Below, in pieces: positions 44,845-53,742 of a stretch of 64,000 nucleotides of DNA; position 1 is the first letter of the stretch; each line of letters opens with the position of its first letter. The notes under the pieces were generated by a model. The model was not told where the DNA came from. It was given only the letters and a program-made list of their open reading frames with translations, and searched no databases. Origin of the DNA: Bacillota bacterium (GTDB lineage Bacteria; Bacillota; Clostridia; Acetivibrionales; DTU013); contig JAFABI010000053.1 in NCBI GenBank assembly GCA_023426125.1, positions 97,803 to 161,802 of the forward strand, given 5' to 3'. The position numbers and the translations under genes are program-made.

Positions 44845-46092
44845 TTACTCAAAATTGCGCATCAGGTCTTCAAACGTATCCCTTCTGCGGATAAGCCTCA
44901 CGCTGCCGTCCATGTTGATCATGACTTCGGCGGGCCTCAGCCTGTTGTTGTAGTTGGAAGCCATGGAATACCCATAAGCGCCTGCATCCATCACTCCGAT
45001 GATGTCTCCTTCCGCCACCTGGGGTATATGCCTGTCCTTTGCCATAATGTCGCCGCTTTCGCAGATGTTTCCCACCACCGTGACCGGGTCCTTGCTGCGC
45101 TCCTTCATCAATACTCCGTTCCTGTAGGTCTCAAGGTCATGGTGCGAATCATACATCATCGGCCTGGCAAGAACATTGAATCCAAGGTCGGTTCCCACAT
45201 AAACCTTGCTATAGTTATGCTTCACCGCATGAACGGTTCCCAGCAGCACACAGCTTTCGGCAACGATGTAGCGGCCCGGCTCCATTTTTATCATGATCTT
45301 CTTGCCGTATTTATCGGTCCACTGATTCAAAAGCTCCGTCAATTTGGCCCCCGTATCGCCGATGGACAATCTCGGCTGTCCTTCCTGCTTGCGGTATGGA
45401 ATGCCGAAGCCTCCGCCCATATCCACAAATTCAAGGTCCTCAAACTGCTCCGCAATGCCAAGCAGGGATTTCACGCCTTCGATGTACGGATCCACCTCCA
45501 TGAAAAGCGAGCCGATATGCTGATTGATCCCTGCCAGCTTGAGGTTGTATTCCTTGAGGATGCTTTTCACCTCGCCGGCAAGATCCATGTTGATTCCGAA
45601 TTTGGTGTTCTTTCCTCCGGTCACCACCTTTTCATGATGTCCCGCACCCACGCCCGGATTAAAACGTACCGCTACCTTCCCGCCCGGATTGATCCTGCCG
45701 AACTGCCTTAGCTGGGATATGGAATCACAGCTCACGGTCACCCCGCGCTCGATGGCATACTGCATTTCCTCGACGGAAACATTATTGCTTACATAAAATA
45801 ATTCTTCCGGTTTAAAACCCGCTTTAAAGAGCACATAGATTTCGCCGGGGGACATGGCGTCGGCGTGCAGCCCTTCTTCCCTCACAATTTTCAAAATTTC
45901 CAGGTTTGAATTGGCCTTAATTGAATAGTTAGATTTGAAAAAAGGATAGGAAATGAGATTTGCCATATCACGGCATCTATTCCTCAAAATTGCTTCGTTG
46001 TAGACATACAGGGGACTTCCGAATTCCTTAAGCAGCCTGTCGGGGTTGGTTCCTTTGTAAAAATCCGTTTGTTCCGTAAAATAATTTCGCAT
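44845..46092 (-). CDS. lysA: Diaminopimelate decarboxylase
   Basis: Last step of lysine synthesis (meso-diaminopimelate to lysine and CO2). 415 aa, PLP fold-III barrel: Lys in YSIKANSN, HIGS, GGGFGIPY, EPGRYIV, CESGD with the catalytic Cys, and a C-terminal YGYSMASNYNNRLRPAEV. GGAGGAT precedes the ATG. It follows the TrmB-type regulator by 36 bp and may be cotranscribed. Confidence 0.95.
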   Translation of the reverse strand: MRNYFTEQTDFYKGTNPDRLLKEFGSPLYVYNEAILRNRCRDMANLISYPFFKSNYSIKANSNLEILKIVREEGLHADAMSPGEIYVLFKAGFKPEELFYVSNNVSVEEMQYAIERGVTVSCDSISQLRQFGRINPGGKVAVRFNPGVGAGHHEKVVTGGKNTKFGINMDLAGEVKSILKEYNLKLAGINQHIGSLFMEVDPYIEGVKSLLGIAEQFEDLEFVDMGGGFGIPYRKQEGQPRLSIGDTGAKLTELLNQWTDKYGKKIMIKMEPGRYIVAESCVLLGTVHAVKHNYSKVYVGTDLGFNVLARPMMYDSHHDLETYRNGVLMKERSKDPVTVVGNICESGDIMAKDRHIPQVAEGDIIGVMDAGAYGYSMASNYNNRLRPAEVMINMDGSVRLIRRRDTFEDLMRNFE

Positions 46093-46128
46093 GTTGTAGA
46101 TCCTCCGTCATTGATTCCTTTTTATTTT

Positions 46129-46827
46129 CTAAGCCTGCCGGCCGTTAATCTTGATTAGCTTGATTTCGTTGGTCAGGGATTCCCTGATCAGCTGGATCAA
46201 ATTCCTGTTTTTCGAATACAGGCAGGTGGACTCTCCGGTCCCTTTCAGCTCTCCGGTCAGAACATGGGCCGTGTCTGCAATCAGGCGTATCTGGCCGGGC
46301 TGTTTTTCATTCCGGTAAATCGTCACTCTTTCCAGCGTAAAGCCCTGCGCCGTTATGACGACTACCTTCAATCCCCTCTCCCTTGCATCCGCGAGCTCTC
46401 CGGCGATGAACTCCAGCTCTGCGGGGGAGGTTGAAATATAGACCCGCTTGGTTGCATGGCTGATGAGGTAGCTCATTTTATTAATGATATTTTCCCTGCC
46501 GGCGATGGTAAAATACGGTTCATTTGACGCTTCACGGACAGGCGCATTGTCGGCGATATAGCGGAAAACCTGCTCCAGCTTCTTCTGCAGGCTGAAAACC
46601 AGCTCCTCCGCCGGAACTGCCGCATATTTGGAAGAATCTCCGTCGATTCTGAAGGCTCCGCCTTTATCCACCAGCCCTGCAAGGGCCAGGTAAGCATTGG
46701 ACCGGGATATGCCGGAGGTCTTCGCCGCTTCATAGCCGGTCAATTCGCCTTCCCGGCAGAGGGTGATATAGAGCATGGCTTCATGCCTTGTAAATCCGGC
46801 TTTCATCAAGCATTCCACAATATCCAT
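46129..46827 (-). CDS. TrmB-family transcriptional regulator
   Basis: Protein of 232 aa: N-terminal winged helix (FTRHEAMLYITLCREGELTGYEAAKTSGISRSNAYLALAGL), a linker coil and a phospholipase-D-like sensor domain (AGRENIINKMSYLISHATKRVYIST) of the TrmB type. GGGAGG precedes the ATG at 46827. It stands just before lysA in the same direction. An inverted repeat overlaps its promoter, so it probably represses itself and lysA. The effector is unknown. Confidence 0.88.
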   Translation of the reverse strand: MDIVECLMKAGFTRHEAMLYITLCREGELTGYEAAKTSGISRSNAYLALAGLVDKGGAFRIDGDSSKYAAVPAEELVFSLQKKLEQVFRYIADNAPVREASNEPYFTIAGRENIINKMSYLISHATKRVYISTSPAELEFIAGELADARERGLKVVVITAQGFTLERVTIYRNEKQPGQIRLIADTAHVLTGELKGTGESTCLYSKNRNLIQLIRESLTNEIKLIKINGRQA

Positions 46828-46842
46828 CCCGATCCTCCCCCC

Positions 46843-46866
46843 TAGTGGTTTCAATTAGTACCACTA
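46843..46866 (-). promoter_or_regulatory. Operator palindrome over the trmB-like promoter
   Basis: TAGTGGT and ACCACTA form 7-bp perfect arms around 10 bp. The upstream arm overlaps the -10 hexamer, the classical place for repression. Confidence 0.6.
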
Positions 46867-46891
46867 TACAATACCCCTGAAAAAAAGTCAA
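46863..46891 (-). promoter_or_regulatory. Promoter of the trmB-like/lysA unit
   Basis: TTGACT (46886-46891), 17-bp spacer, TATAGT (46863-46868). Confidence 0.7.
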
Positions 46892-47047
46892 GGCTAACAT
46901 TTCAATGAAAGGTTACCGAGGGTTTATCTTACATTCTATAAATTTTTCGTTTTTTGAAAAGTTGTTTTCGTTTTTTATAATTAACTCCATTCCGCTTTTA
47001 TAATAGAATGGTTTTAGCTGATAATCCAAAAAAGAAGGCAGGTAAAC

Positions 47048-48292
47048 ATGATGAATTCCAGAGAACGGGTAATGTCAAGCATCAATCACAGGGAGCCCGA
47101 CAGAGTTCCCATCGATCTGGGCTCAACTCCCAGCTCGGGCATTTCGGCAATCGCATACAACAACCTGAAAAAACACATGGGAATAAACACCGGCAGCACC
47201 CGGGTGTACGATGTTGTGCAGCAGGTGGCGCAGCCTGAAGATGGCATCCTTCAGAGATTTGGCATAGATGTTGCGGATGTCGGCAGGATGTTTAATGACA
47301 AAGCCTCCGACTGGCACGAGGTTGTCCTGTCGGACGGGAGCACAGCGGAGTATCCGGCCTGGTTCAAACCGGTAGCTCAAAAAGACGGAGGCCTCCATGC
47401 CTACCTTGCGGACGGTACGCTCATCGGAAGGATGCCGGTAGGAGCCACTTTTTTCGATCAGACGGTTTTTCCTTACCAGGATGGCTATCCGCAGGATTAC
47501 GAGGATTTGTCCGGCGCCATGGGGAAGGTAATATGGCAGGCACTTGCGCACAGTCCCTGGGATCATGCCGGCGAACCCGGTTTCTGGGAAAAGCTCAGAG
47601 AAAAGGCATTATACCTGAAGGCTCATTCCCACCGCGCGCTGATGATTATCTGCGGATGCAACCTGTTTGAATGGGGGACCTTTTTAAGAAGAATGGACAA
47701 TTTCCTTATGGACATCTATTCCGAACCCGAAGAAGTGGAAAGGCTGCTGGACGCTCTGCTGCAAAAGCACCTGGCAACGCTGGAGAAGGTATGCGCGGCT
47801 GTAGGGGATGTAGTTGACATAGTAAGGTTTGGCGATGATCTGGGGATGGACAGCGGGCCTTTCATGTCCCCTGAGGTTTACAGGAAGCTTTTCAAGCCAA
47901 GGCATAAAATACTCTGCAGCTATGTGAAAAAGCACAGCGACATGAAAACCTTCCTTCACAGCTGCGGGTCCATTTACAGGCTGATACCCGACTTGATTGA
48001 CGCAGGCTACGATATTTTGAATCCCGTACAAACCACCTGCAATGAAATGGAACCGGAAAGACTCAAAAAAGAATTTGGCGCCGATGTCACCTTCTGGGGC
48101 GGCGGCAGCGATACCCGCCATGTATTGAACAATGGGTCTATGGCAGACGTAAAAGAGGATATAAAAAGAAGGCTTGATATCTTCGCCCCCGGCGGAGGAT
48201 TCATCTTCAACCCCATTCATAACATCATGCCCGATGTGCCTCCGCAGAATATCATCGCCATGTTTGAGGCCATCGATGAATTTTATGCATAA
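47048..48292 (+). CDS. Uroporphyrinogen decarboxylase family protein 2 (methyltransferase type)
   Basis: Protein of 414 aa. N-terminal MNSRERVMSSINHREPDRVPIDLGS, mid FLHSCGSIYRLIPDLIDAGYDILNPVQ, GGGSDTRHVL and HNIMPDVPPQNI. The HSC matches the HxC zinc ligands of MtaA/MtbA-type corrinoid methyltransferases, so a methyl-transfer role is more likely than haem synthesis. Length exceeds UroD (about 345). A TATAAT lies at 46999-47004. It is divergent from the TrmB-like gene and shares its promoter region. Confidence 0.82.
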   Translation: MMNSRERVMSSINHREPDRVPIDLGSTPSSGISAIAYNNLKKHMGINTGSTRVYDVVQQVAQPEDGILQRFGIDVADVGRMFNDKASDWHEVVLSDGSTAEYPAWFKPVAQKDGGLHAYLADGTLIGRMPVGATFFDQTVFPYQDGYPQDYEDLSGAMGKVIWQALAHSPWDHAGEPGFWEKLREKALYLKAHSHRALMIICGCNLFEWGTFLRRMDNFLMDIYSEPEEVERLLDALLQKHLATLEKVCAAVGDVVDIVRFGDDLGMDSGPFMSPEVYRKLFKPRHKILCSYVKKHSDMKTFLHSCGSIYRLIPDLIDAGYDILNPVQTTCNEMEPERLKKEFGADVTFWGGGSDTRHVLNNGSMADVKEDIKRRLDIFAPGGGFIFNPIHNIMPDVPPQNIIAMFEAIDEFYA

Positions 48293-48510
48293 AAGTTCTT
48301 GCAGAACCCAATGGCAGCCGCCGCTGGATTGGAATTCCCTAGTAACGGAGTAATCTGTTGTGCACTATAGCAGATTACTCCCATCGTTTCGCACATTATA
48401 GAATTGCGACAAATAATGTAAAATGTAGCTATATCCTTATTAACACATTCTGTAATATCTCTTCCAAAAGGAAAATATATTACTATGTATGAAATCATGA
48501 AGGAAAAGAA

Positions 48511-49371
48511 ATGCAAAATAGAAAAATATTCATCATAATACATAAAAGGCATATATTTGCCTATACAATCCTTTTGCTGTCAGCCGCCCTGCTAATTTTT
48601 CAATATTTTATAAACACGCCCAGGCTCAGTAAAGATGCAATTCATCCGAAAAATAGCGATTACTCCCTCCCTTCCGCCAGTAATGCCAAACAGCCAAAGC
48701 TTGCAATCATAATTGATGATTTTGGTTTAAACCGTAAAGGGGTCCGGGAAATGATGGCAATCAACCGGCATATGACCTTTGCTGTCATGCCTTATTTGAA
48801 GTACTCGAAACAAGATGCGGCAGCGGCGCATGGCAAAGGCTATGAAGTCATATTACATCTGCCTATGCAATCCCAAAAAGTTGACAACCCCGTATGGCTG
48901 GGTCCCAACCCTGTAAAAACCGGTATGAAGGAAACAGAAATACAAAGAATCGTATCCGATTCCCTTGCCTCCATACCGTATTCCGTAGGAGTGAATATCC
49001 ATATGGGAGCTTTGTCCAGCGAAAACGCAAGAGTCGTTTCTTCCGTAATGCATACAGTAAAAAGCAAAGGACTCTATTTCGTTGACAGTGTAACCAGTTC
49101 AAAGACAGTATGTAAAACTGTTGCAAGGGATGTCGGGGTCAGATTTATCGCAAGAGACATTTTTTTGGAAGGACCCGACGAAAAAACCAAGCCATATATT
49201 AAGCAGCAACTTGAAAAGGCGGGAGATATGGCACTCAAATACGGGTATGCGGTTGTCACCGGCCATGTTGGCTCCGCAGGAGGAGTTGAAACTGCAAACG
49301 CTATAAAGGAAATGATCCCTGTATTGGAATCAAAAGGGATAAGATTTGTCTTTATCTCGGAATTAATCTAA
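48511..49371 (+). CDS. Divergent polysaccharide deacetylase (YibQ-like)
   Basis: Protein of 286 aa. N-terminal membrane anchor or signal (about 12-30), then a deacetylase-like barrel: KLAIIIDDFGLNRKG, VMPYLKYSKQ, EVILHLPMQSQ, GVNIHMGA, YFVDSVTSSKTV, ARDIFLEGP, AVVTGHVG. These are marks of the DUF610/YibQ family, an outer-surface enzyme of unproven substrate. AAGGAAAAG precedes the ATG. Single gene. Confidence 0.88.
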   Translation: MQNRKIFIIIHKRHIFAYTILLLSAALLIFQYFINTPRLSKDAIHPKNSDYSLPSASNAKQPKLAIIIDDFGLNRKGVREMMAINRHMTFAVMPYLKYSKQDAAAAHGKGYEVILHLPMQSQKVDNPVWLGPNPVKTGMKETEIQRIVSDSLASIPYSVGVNIHMGALSSENARVVSSVMHTVKSKGLYFVDSVTSSKTVCKTVARDVGVRFIARDIFLEGPDEKTKPYIKQQLEKAGDMALKYGYAVVTGHVGSAGGVETANAIKEMIPVLESKGIRFVFISELI

Positions 49372-49489
49372 AACATCAGCGTACATTCCATCCATACGCT
49401 GACAAGGCGTGAGTCAGGAAATGGAATGGGACATTTTTTAATGCCGGGTATAAAAGGCGCTATACATATCTTCCGCCGGTTAGATGCCA

Positions 49490-49506
49490 GGGGCCCTGTG
49501 GGCCCC
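49490..49506. repeat. GC-rich hairpin after the L,D-transpeptidase gene
   Basis: GGGGCCC-TGT-GGGCCCC, a perfect 7-bp stem about 75 bp past the end of the gene on the minus strand. Terminator-like stem without a U-tract. Confidence 0.5.
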
Positions 49507-49581
49507 ATGGTCCGGTATGCATTCCGGTTGAACTGAAAACCTCTTTTAAAAGCAGTTGTCAAACTGGCATTCCAACGCGTA

Positions 49582-50406
49582 TCACGGTTGAATTGTAACC
49601 CTGGTTCCGGCTTTGATGTAGCCATAGAAGTCCTGTACATCAGAATTACTCAAACCAACACACCCATAAGTCCAGTTTATTCCAAAAGCAGGTATACTGC
49701 CCCCGTGTATTCCCACTCCACCGCCAAGTGCGGTATTCTGCGGAGGCGTCTGGCCCTTGTTTATGGCGCTGACGATCGCATTATAAGTTGCCTTGTCTAT
49801 AAGTCCGCTATTAAGGCCGCGCTGCGCATCCTCAATATTGGGATAACTTAACCGCATCCACCGGGTTCCGAGATATTCGTCTGCCGGATTGAGGACCAAT
49901 GTCTGAGTAATATAGAAATTGCCCTCCGGTGTTTTATGGTCTCCGGAAACCGCTTTATCACCCGAGCCGCCGTCTCCCAGTTCAATATGATACGATTTCA
50001 GCGGCGTAGTGCCATGGTAAACCGTCAGAAGCTTATCCGATTTATCTACAAACAGACTTATCTGCAACTGGCTGGCCGCCAAACCCCTGCTGCCGATGAT
50101 ATCCTTCAGGCTCAGTTTTTGGGTGGAAGCCTGCGTGATCGGTATATTTAAGGATTTCCCCGCAAGGATTACATCCGAAGATAAATAATTTGCACTTTTA
50201 AGGCTTTCAATTGATATTCCATACGCTTTGGCTATTTTATAAAGCGAATCTCCCGGTTGTATGGCATATCTCACATAAGGCTGCGAAACACCGGCGGCAA
50301 ACGCCGTATTCTTCTCCCCAGGTATAAGGCCTGCGGAAGAAGCTATGATTATGAATGCCAAAGCGGTAAATGCGCATACTGTCAATCTTTTTATCTTACC
50401 CAACAT
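49582..50406 (-). CDS. LysM-containing L,D-transpeptidase
   Basis: Cell-wall enzyme that forms 3-3 cross-links or anchors proteins. 274 aa: signal peptide (about 8-30), LysM domain (about 44-90, YAIQPGDSLYKIAKAYGIS) and YkuD catalytic domain to the end. The catalytic motif is present as HGG followed by the Cys in YGCVGLSNSD; the SHGC of many homologues reads TYGC. GGGGG sits 8 bp before the ATG at 50406; another ATG at 50412 is too close. Single gene. Confidence 0.9.
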   Translation of the reverse strand: MLGKIKRLTVCAFTALAFIIIASSAGLIPGEKNTAFAAGVSQPYVRYAIQPGDSLYKIAKAYGISIESLKSANYLSSDVILAGKSLNIPITQASTQKLSLKDIIGSRGLAASQLQISLFVDKSDKLLTVYHGTTPLKSYHIELGDGGSGDKAVSGDHKTPEGNFYITQTLVLNPADEYLGTRWMRLSYPNIEDAQRGLNSGLIDKATYNAIVSAINKGQTPPQNTALGGGVGIHGGSIPAFGINWTYGCVGLSNSDVQDFYGYIKAGTRVTIQP

Positions 50407-50484
50407 ATCCATTACCCCCGTTTCTGTTTTCTTCTTTCTTCACAACCCGATTCCGGCCTGGTTTCCAACCGGACCGGACCCGTT

Positions 50485-50493
50485 ATTATAGCA
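50485..50493 (-). promoter_or_regulatory. Extended -10 of the L,D-transpeptidase gene
   Basis: TGC-TATAAT on the minus strand, 79 bp before the start. No clear -35. Confidence 0.5.
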
Positions 50494-50629
50494 CGTGCTT
50501 TTATATAAAAGCCAATGCAATTCATGGGAGGCATGTCATAAAAAAGAAATGCTCAAGGATGTTTGGGGTAACAGGAGTGAAAGATACACATTGATTCGGA
50601 TGGAATGTTGGAGGTGAGTATCCTTCGTC

Positions 50630-50947
50630 CTATGGATCGCTGGTTGGAATCGCTTTCGGCGTGGGCGTCGGCGTTGCAGTTTTCGGCGCAGGCGTTTTTT
50701 TCGCCTTTGGCTTCGGGGTGGGGGTAGGTTTCTTGTATTTTATGGTCTTATAATCGTCTGCTTCCGTGCCTTTTACTTCCTTATCCGGGGCAGTTTCCTT
50801 GGATAAGACGGGCGCTTTCAATACCCTGGCGTCACTTATGAAGTTGACAGCAGAAAAAGACAGCATAAAAACCAATGCTATCGTTCCTGAAACATAGAGT
50901 ACTTTGCCTAAAAAACTACTTTTGTTCTTGCTTTTTTTTCCGCTCAT
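50630..50947 (-). CDS. Small membrane protein with Pro/Thr/Lys-rich tail
   Basis: Not recognised. 105 aa: basic N-terminus (SGKKSKNKSS), a membrane segment at about 13-35 and a tail at about 68-105 made of KPTPTPKPKAKK and TPTPTPKA. The topology suggests an extracellular tail that could contact the wall. The gene overlaps the end of yqeK by 32 bp, and a GAAGG-type ribosome site lies inside yqeK, so it is the third gene of nadD-yqeK. In many Firmicutes an LCP-family gene or rsfS follows here. Confidence 0.7.
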   Translation of the reverse strand: MSGKKSKNKSSFLGKVLYVSGTIALVFMLSFSAVNFISDARVLKAPVLSKETAPDKEVKGTEADDYKTIKYKKPTPTPKPKAKKTPAPKTATPTPTPKAIPTSDP

Positions 50948-51521
50948 ATCCTACCTTCTTCAATTCCATTAAAATCCAGTTGCGTGTTTCTATGGTATCG
51001 GTATGGAGCAGCCCGCCCTTGCCGACAATATAGTTGATGGTGCTGTCCACACCTGACAGAACCGCCCTGTCCAGGTCTTCAAAGGCTTCTTTTCTCATCG
51101 CCTCCGCCTCGGGGAATGTCCTTGCCGGCTCAATATAATCAGCGACAAAAATAATCCTGTCCAAAAGGTCCATATCCGGGCAGCCCATGGTATGGACTGC
51201 AATTGCTTTTAAAACCTGCGGATCATCGATCCCATACAGCTCGGCCGCCAGTTTTTCGCCCAGCCGTCCGTGCAATAACTCAGGCTGTATGCGTGAGACA
51301 TTGTCAACGATTATCCCGTACTTTTCGCAAAGCCTTATCGCTTCATCGGCTTTGATATTCCTTGCGCAATCATGCAGCAAACCTGCCAGAGCAGCTTTAC
51401 CGGCATCTTCTCCATACCTTTTTGCAAGGCTCACGGCTGTTTCCATAACATTCACCGAATGAATGTACCGTTTGGGCGAAAGCGCTTTTTCCAGTTGTTT
51501 CTTTATTTCCTCAACGGTCAT
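50916..51521 (-). CDS. yqeK: YqeK-like HD-domain nucleotide hydrolase
   Basis: Hydrolase of 201 aa, Ap4A-type: HD pattern RYIHSVNVMETAVSLAKRYG, GLLHDCARNI, HGRLGEKLA, AVHTMGCPDMDLLDRIIFVADYIEPARTFP. The frame is open further upstream into nadD, but homologues begin at the MTVEEIKK here; GAGGAA is 12 bp in front. 82 bp after nadD, same operon, as in other Firmicutes. Confidence 0.88.
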   Translation of the reverse strand: MTVEEIKKQLEKALSPKRYIHSVNVMETAVSLAKRYGEDAGKAALAGLLHDCARNIKADEAIRLCEKYGIIVDNVSRIQPELLHGRLGEKLAAELYGIDDPQVLKAIAVHTMGCPDMDLLDRIIFVADYIEPARTFPEAEAMRKEAFEDLDRAVLSGVDSTINYIVGKGGLLHTDTIETRNWILMELKKVGYERKKKQEQK

Positions 51522-51603
51522 ACCGGTATCAAGTTCCTCATTCTTATCGTATAAAGGCATCACGGCATAGAATGCTTTTGCCGTTATACGCTCCGATTCT
51601 ATC

Positions 51604-52224
51604 TTAATCTTTGTACAGCCCATTATCAAGTATATATTTTTCCACACAAGCAGGCACCAGGTATTTTATGGTTTTCCCGGCGGCGGCCCGTTCCCTGATA
51701 CCGGTAGAGGAGATATCGATCAAGGGGGCCTCGGCAGTAAAAATATTCACCCGATAGTTTTTTTTCAATGCATCGGTCTGCCTTTTAAAAGCTTCCCTGT
51801 CGTTCCCCGGCCGGAACAATGCGATAAACGAACACATTTCAAAAATCCTGTCAAATTCCTTCCAGGTAACCAATTCCGGTACTACATCCGCTCCGATAAT
51901 GAAATAGAATTCCGTTCCCTCTGCATACCGGGCTTTTAATGCCTTCAACGTATCGATGCTGTACGAATAGCCCGACCTGTCCGTCTCCACCTTTGAGGCT
52001 TCAAAAAAGGGATTGGAAGCAACCGCGCATTCTACCATGGCATAACGGTGGCTTGCGGCAATAACTTCCCTCATTGACTTGTGAGGCGGAATCCCGGTGG
52101 GTATGAATAAAACCCTGTCAAGCCGGAAGTCCTCCCTGACTGCTTCCGCAGCAATGAGATGTCCGTAATGTACAGGGTTGAAGGTTCCACCCAGAATACC
52201 TATTCTTTTACTAATGTCCTGCAT
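51604..52224 (-). CDS. nadD: Nicotinate-nucleotide adenylyltransferase
   Basis: NAD synthesis: nicotinate mononucleotide plus ATP to deamido-NAD. 206 aa with GILGGTFNPVHYGHL (T/HxGH motif), DRVLFIPTGIPPHK, and the C-terminal ISSTGIRERAAAGKTIKYLVP. The ATG at 52224 is preferred over a TTG at 52251. No obg lies upstream, unlike the common order. Confidence 0.92.
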   Translation of the reverse strand: MQDISKRIGILGGTFNPVHYGHLIAAEAVREDFRLDRVLFIPTGIPPHKSMREVIAASHRYAMVECAVASNPFFEASKVETDRSGYSYSIDTLKALKARYAEGTEFYFIIGADVVPELVTWKEFDRIFEMCSFIALFRPGNDREAFKRQTDALKKNYRVNIFTAEAPLIDISSTGIRERAAAGKTIKYLVPACVEKYILDNGLYKD

Positions 52225-52365
52225 CTTTCCTACATCGGCGCTGCTTTCCAATGAGCCGTATCCTTCCGGTAGTCTGTAACTCTTCGTTTTTATCCTATGA
52301 TCCGAAGTATTCCAAGGCTACTGCCTTGCTTGCAGTCTGAATACCCTATAAAGCCGCGGTACAGA

Positions 52366-53631
52366 TCATATCGGCTTGATTCCGATATCCTTCCTGTAAT
52401 GTGCATCCTTAAAGCTAATCCTCCCAACGCCTTCATATGCTTTGGTCCTGGCAGCCTCCAGGGTTGACGCCACAGCCGTCACGCCAAGCACTCTTCCCCC
52501 GGAAGTCAAGAAACTGCCGCCGGAAAGCTTCGTGCCTGCATGAAATACGGTAACGCCGCATTCCTTCTCAGCCGCTTCTATTCCGGTTATTTCAAAGCCT
52601 GTGGCATACTTTTCGGGATAGCCGCCCGATGCCATAATAACACATACCGCAGCATTATTATCCCACTCAATTTGCAAAGATGCAAGCTTTTCATCAATTA
52701 CCGCATCAAATATATCCACAAGGTCGTTTTTCAGCCTGGGAAGAACTACCTGCGTTTCGGGATCGCCGAACCTGGCATTGTATTCCAGCACCTTCGGTCC
52801 GTCCGGGGTGATGATCAGTCCGAAATACAGTACGCCCTTGAATTTTCTGTTTTCCTTATTCATTGCCTCAATTGTAGGCTTGTATATTTTCTCCATGCAG
52901 TAATCGGCCATTTCCGGCGTATAGATCCTGCTGGGAGAAAAAGTGCCCATTCCGCCTGTGTTCAGCCCTTTGTCATTGTCATATACCCTTTTATGGTCCT
53001 GAGAGCTTACCATGGGCACAACGGTTTTACCATCGGTAAAGGCCAGAATGGAAACCTCGGGGCCATAAAGAAACTCTTCGATGACAAGCCTGTCCCCCGC
53101 TTTCCCAAAGACCTTGTCCGCCAGGATGCTGTCCACGGCTTCCTGCGCCTGGGCAACATCCTGGGCAATGATAACGCCCTTCCCCAGCGCAAGGCCGTCC
53201 GCCTTTACCACGATGGGATATATCTGATTTTCAAGATATTCCTTTGCCTGGGCACAGTCTTCAAAAACCTCATATTTCGCAGTAGGAATCCCGTATTTTT
53301 TCATCAGATCCTTGGAAAAGGCCTTGCTGCTTTCCAGGACAGCCGCATCCTTCCTCGGGCCAAAAGCCCTGATGCCCCTGGCCTCCAGAGCATCCACCAT
53401 ACCTGCGGCAAGCGGATCGTCGGGAGCAACCATGACCATATCGATCCCGCTGCCGAAGGCGAAAGCCGTTATGCCTTCGATATCCGTTGCTTTTACAGGT
53501 ACGCATTCTGCAATTTTGGAAATCCCTCCATTGCCGGGCGCGCAATAAATCTTTTCAACCCTGGGACTCTGGGCCAGCTTCCGGCAAATTGCATGTTCCC
53601 GCCCTCCGCCGCCGACTACCAGTATTTTCAT
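52366..53631 (-). CDS. purD: Phosphoribosylamine-glycine ligase
   Basis: Second step of purine synthesis. ATP-grasp enzyme of 421 aa: MKILVVGGGGREHAI, GPRKDAAVLESSKAFSKDLM, KADGLALGKGVI, VSILAFTDGKTVVPM, GGMGTFSP, EYNARFGDPETQ, GRVLGVTA. AAAGGAA precedes the ATG. Last gene of the pur operon, 109 bp after purH with a repeat between. Confidence 0.96.
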   Translation of the reverse strand: MKILVVGGGGREHAICRKLAQSPRVEKIYCAPGNGGISKIAECVPVKATDIEGITAFAFGSGIDMVMVAPDDPLAAGMVDALEARGIRAFGPRKDAAVLESSKAFSKDLMKKYGIPTAKYEVFEDCAQAKEYLENQIYPIVVKADGLALGKGVIIAQDVAQAQEAVDSILADKVFGKAGDRLVIEEFLYGPEVSILAFTDGKTVVPMVSSQDHKRVYDNDKGLNTGGMGTFSPSRIYTPEMADYCMEKIYKPTIEAMNKENRKFKGVLYFGLIITPDGPKVLEYNARFGDPETQVVLPRLKNDLVDIFDAVIDEKLASLQIEWDNNAAVCVIMASGGYPEKYATGFEITGIEAAEKECGVTVFHAGTKLSGGSFLTSGGRVLGVTAVASTLEAARTKAYEGVGRISFKDAHYRKDIGIKPI

Positions 53632-53648
53632 AAACCATTTCCTTTCCT

Positions 53649-53742
53649 GCGGGCGCGCAATGCGCGCCCCTACACGCTTTCATGCTCAGATGTGTGTCCT
53701 ACGGCACGGTCATTGCAAGAAGGCTGTAACGTGGCAATCTCT
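53649..53742. repeat. Two partial repeats between purH and purD
   Basis: 53649-53675 has GGGCGCGCAATGCGCG-CCCCTACA of the GTAGGGGCG family; 53709-53742 has GTCATTGCA and GGCAATCTC of the second family (full copy at 27021). They lie inside the operon. Confidence 0.7.
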
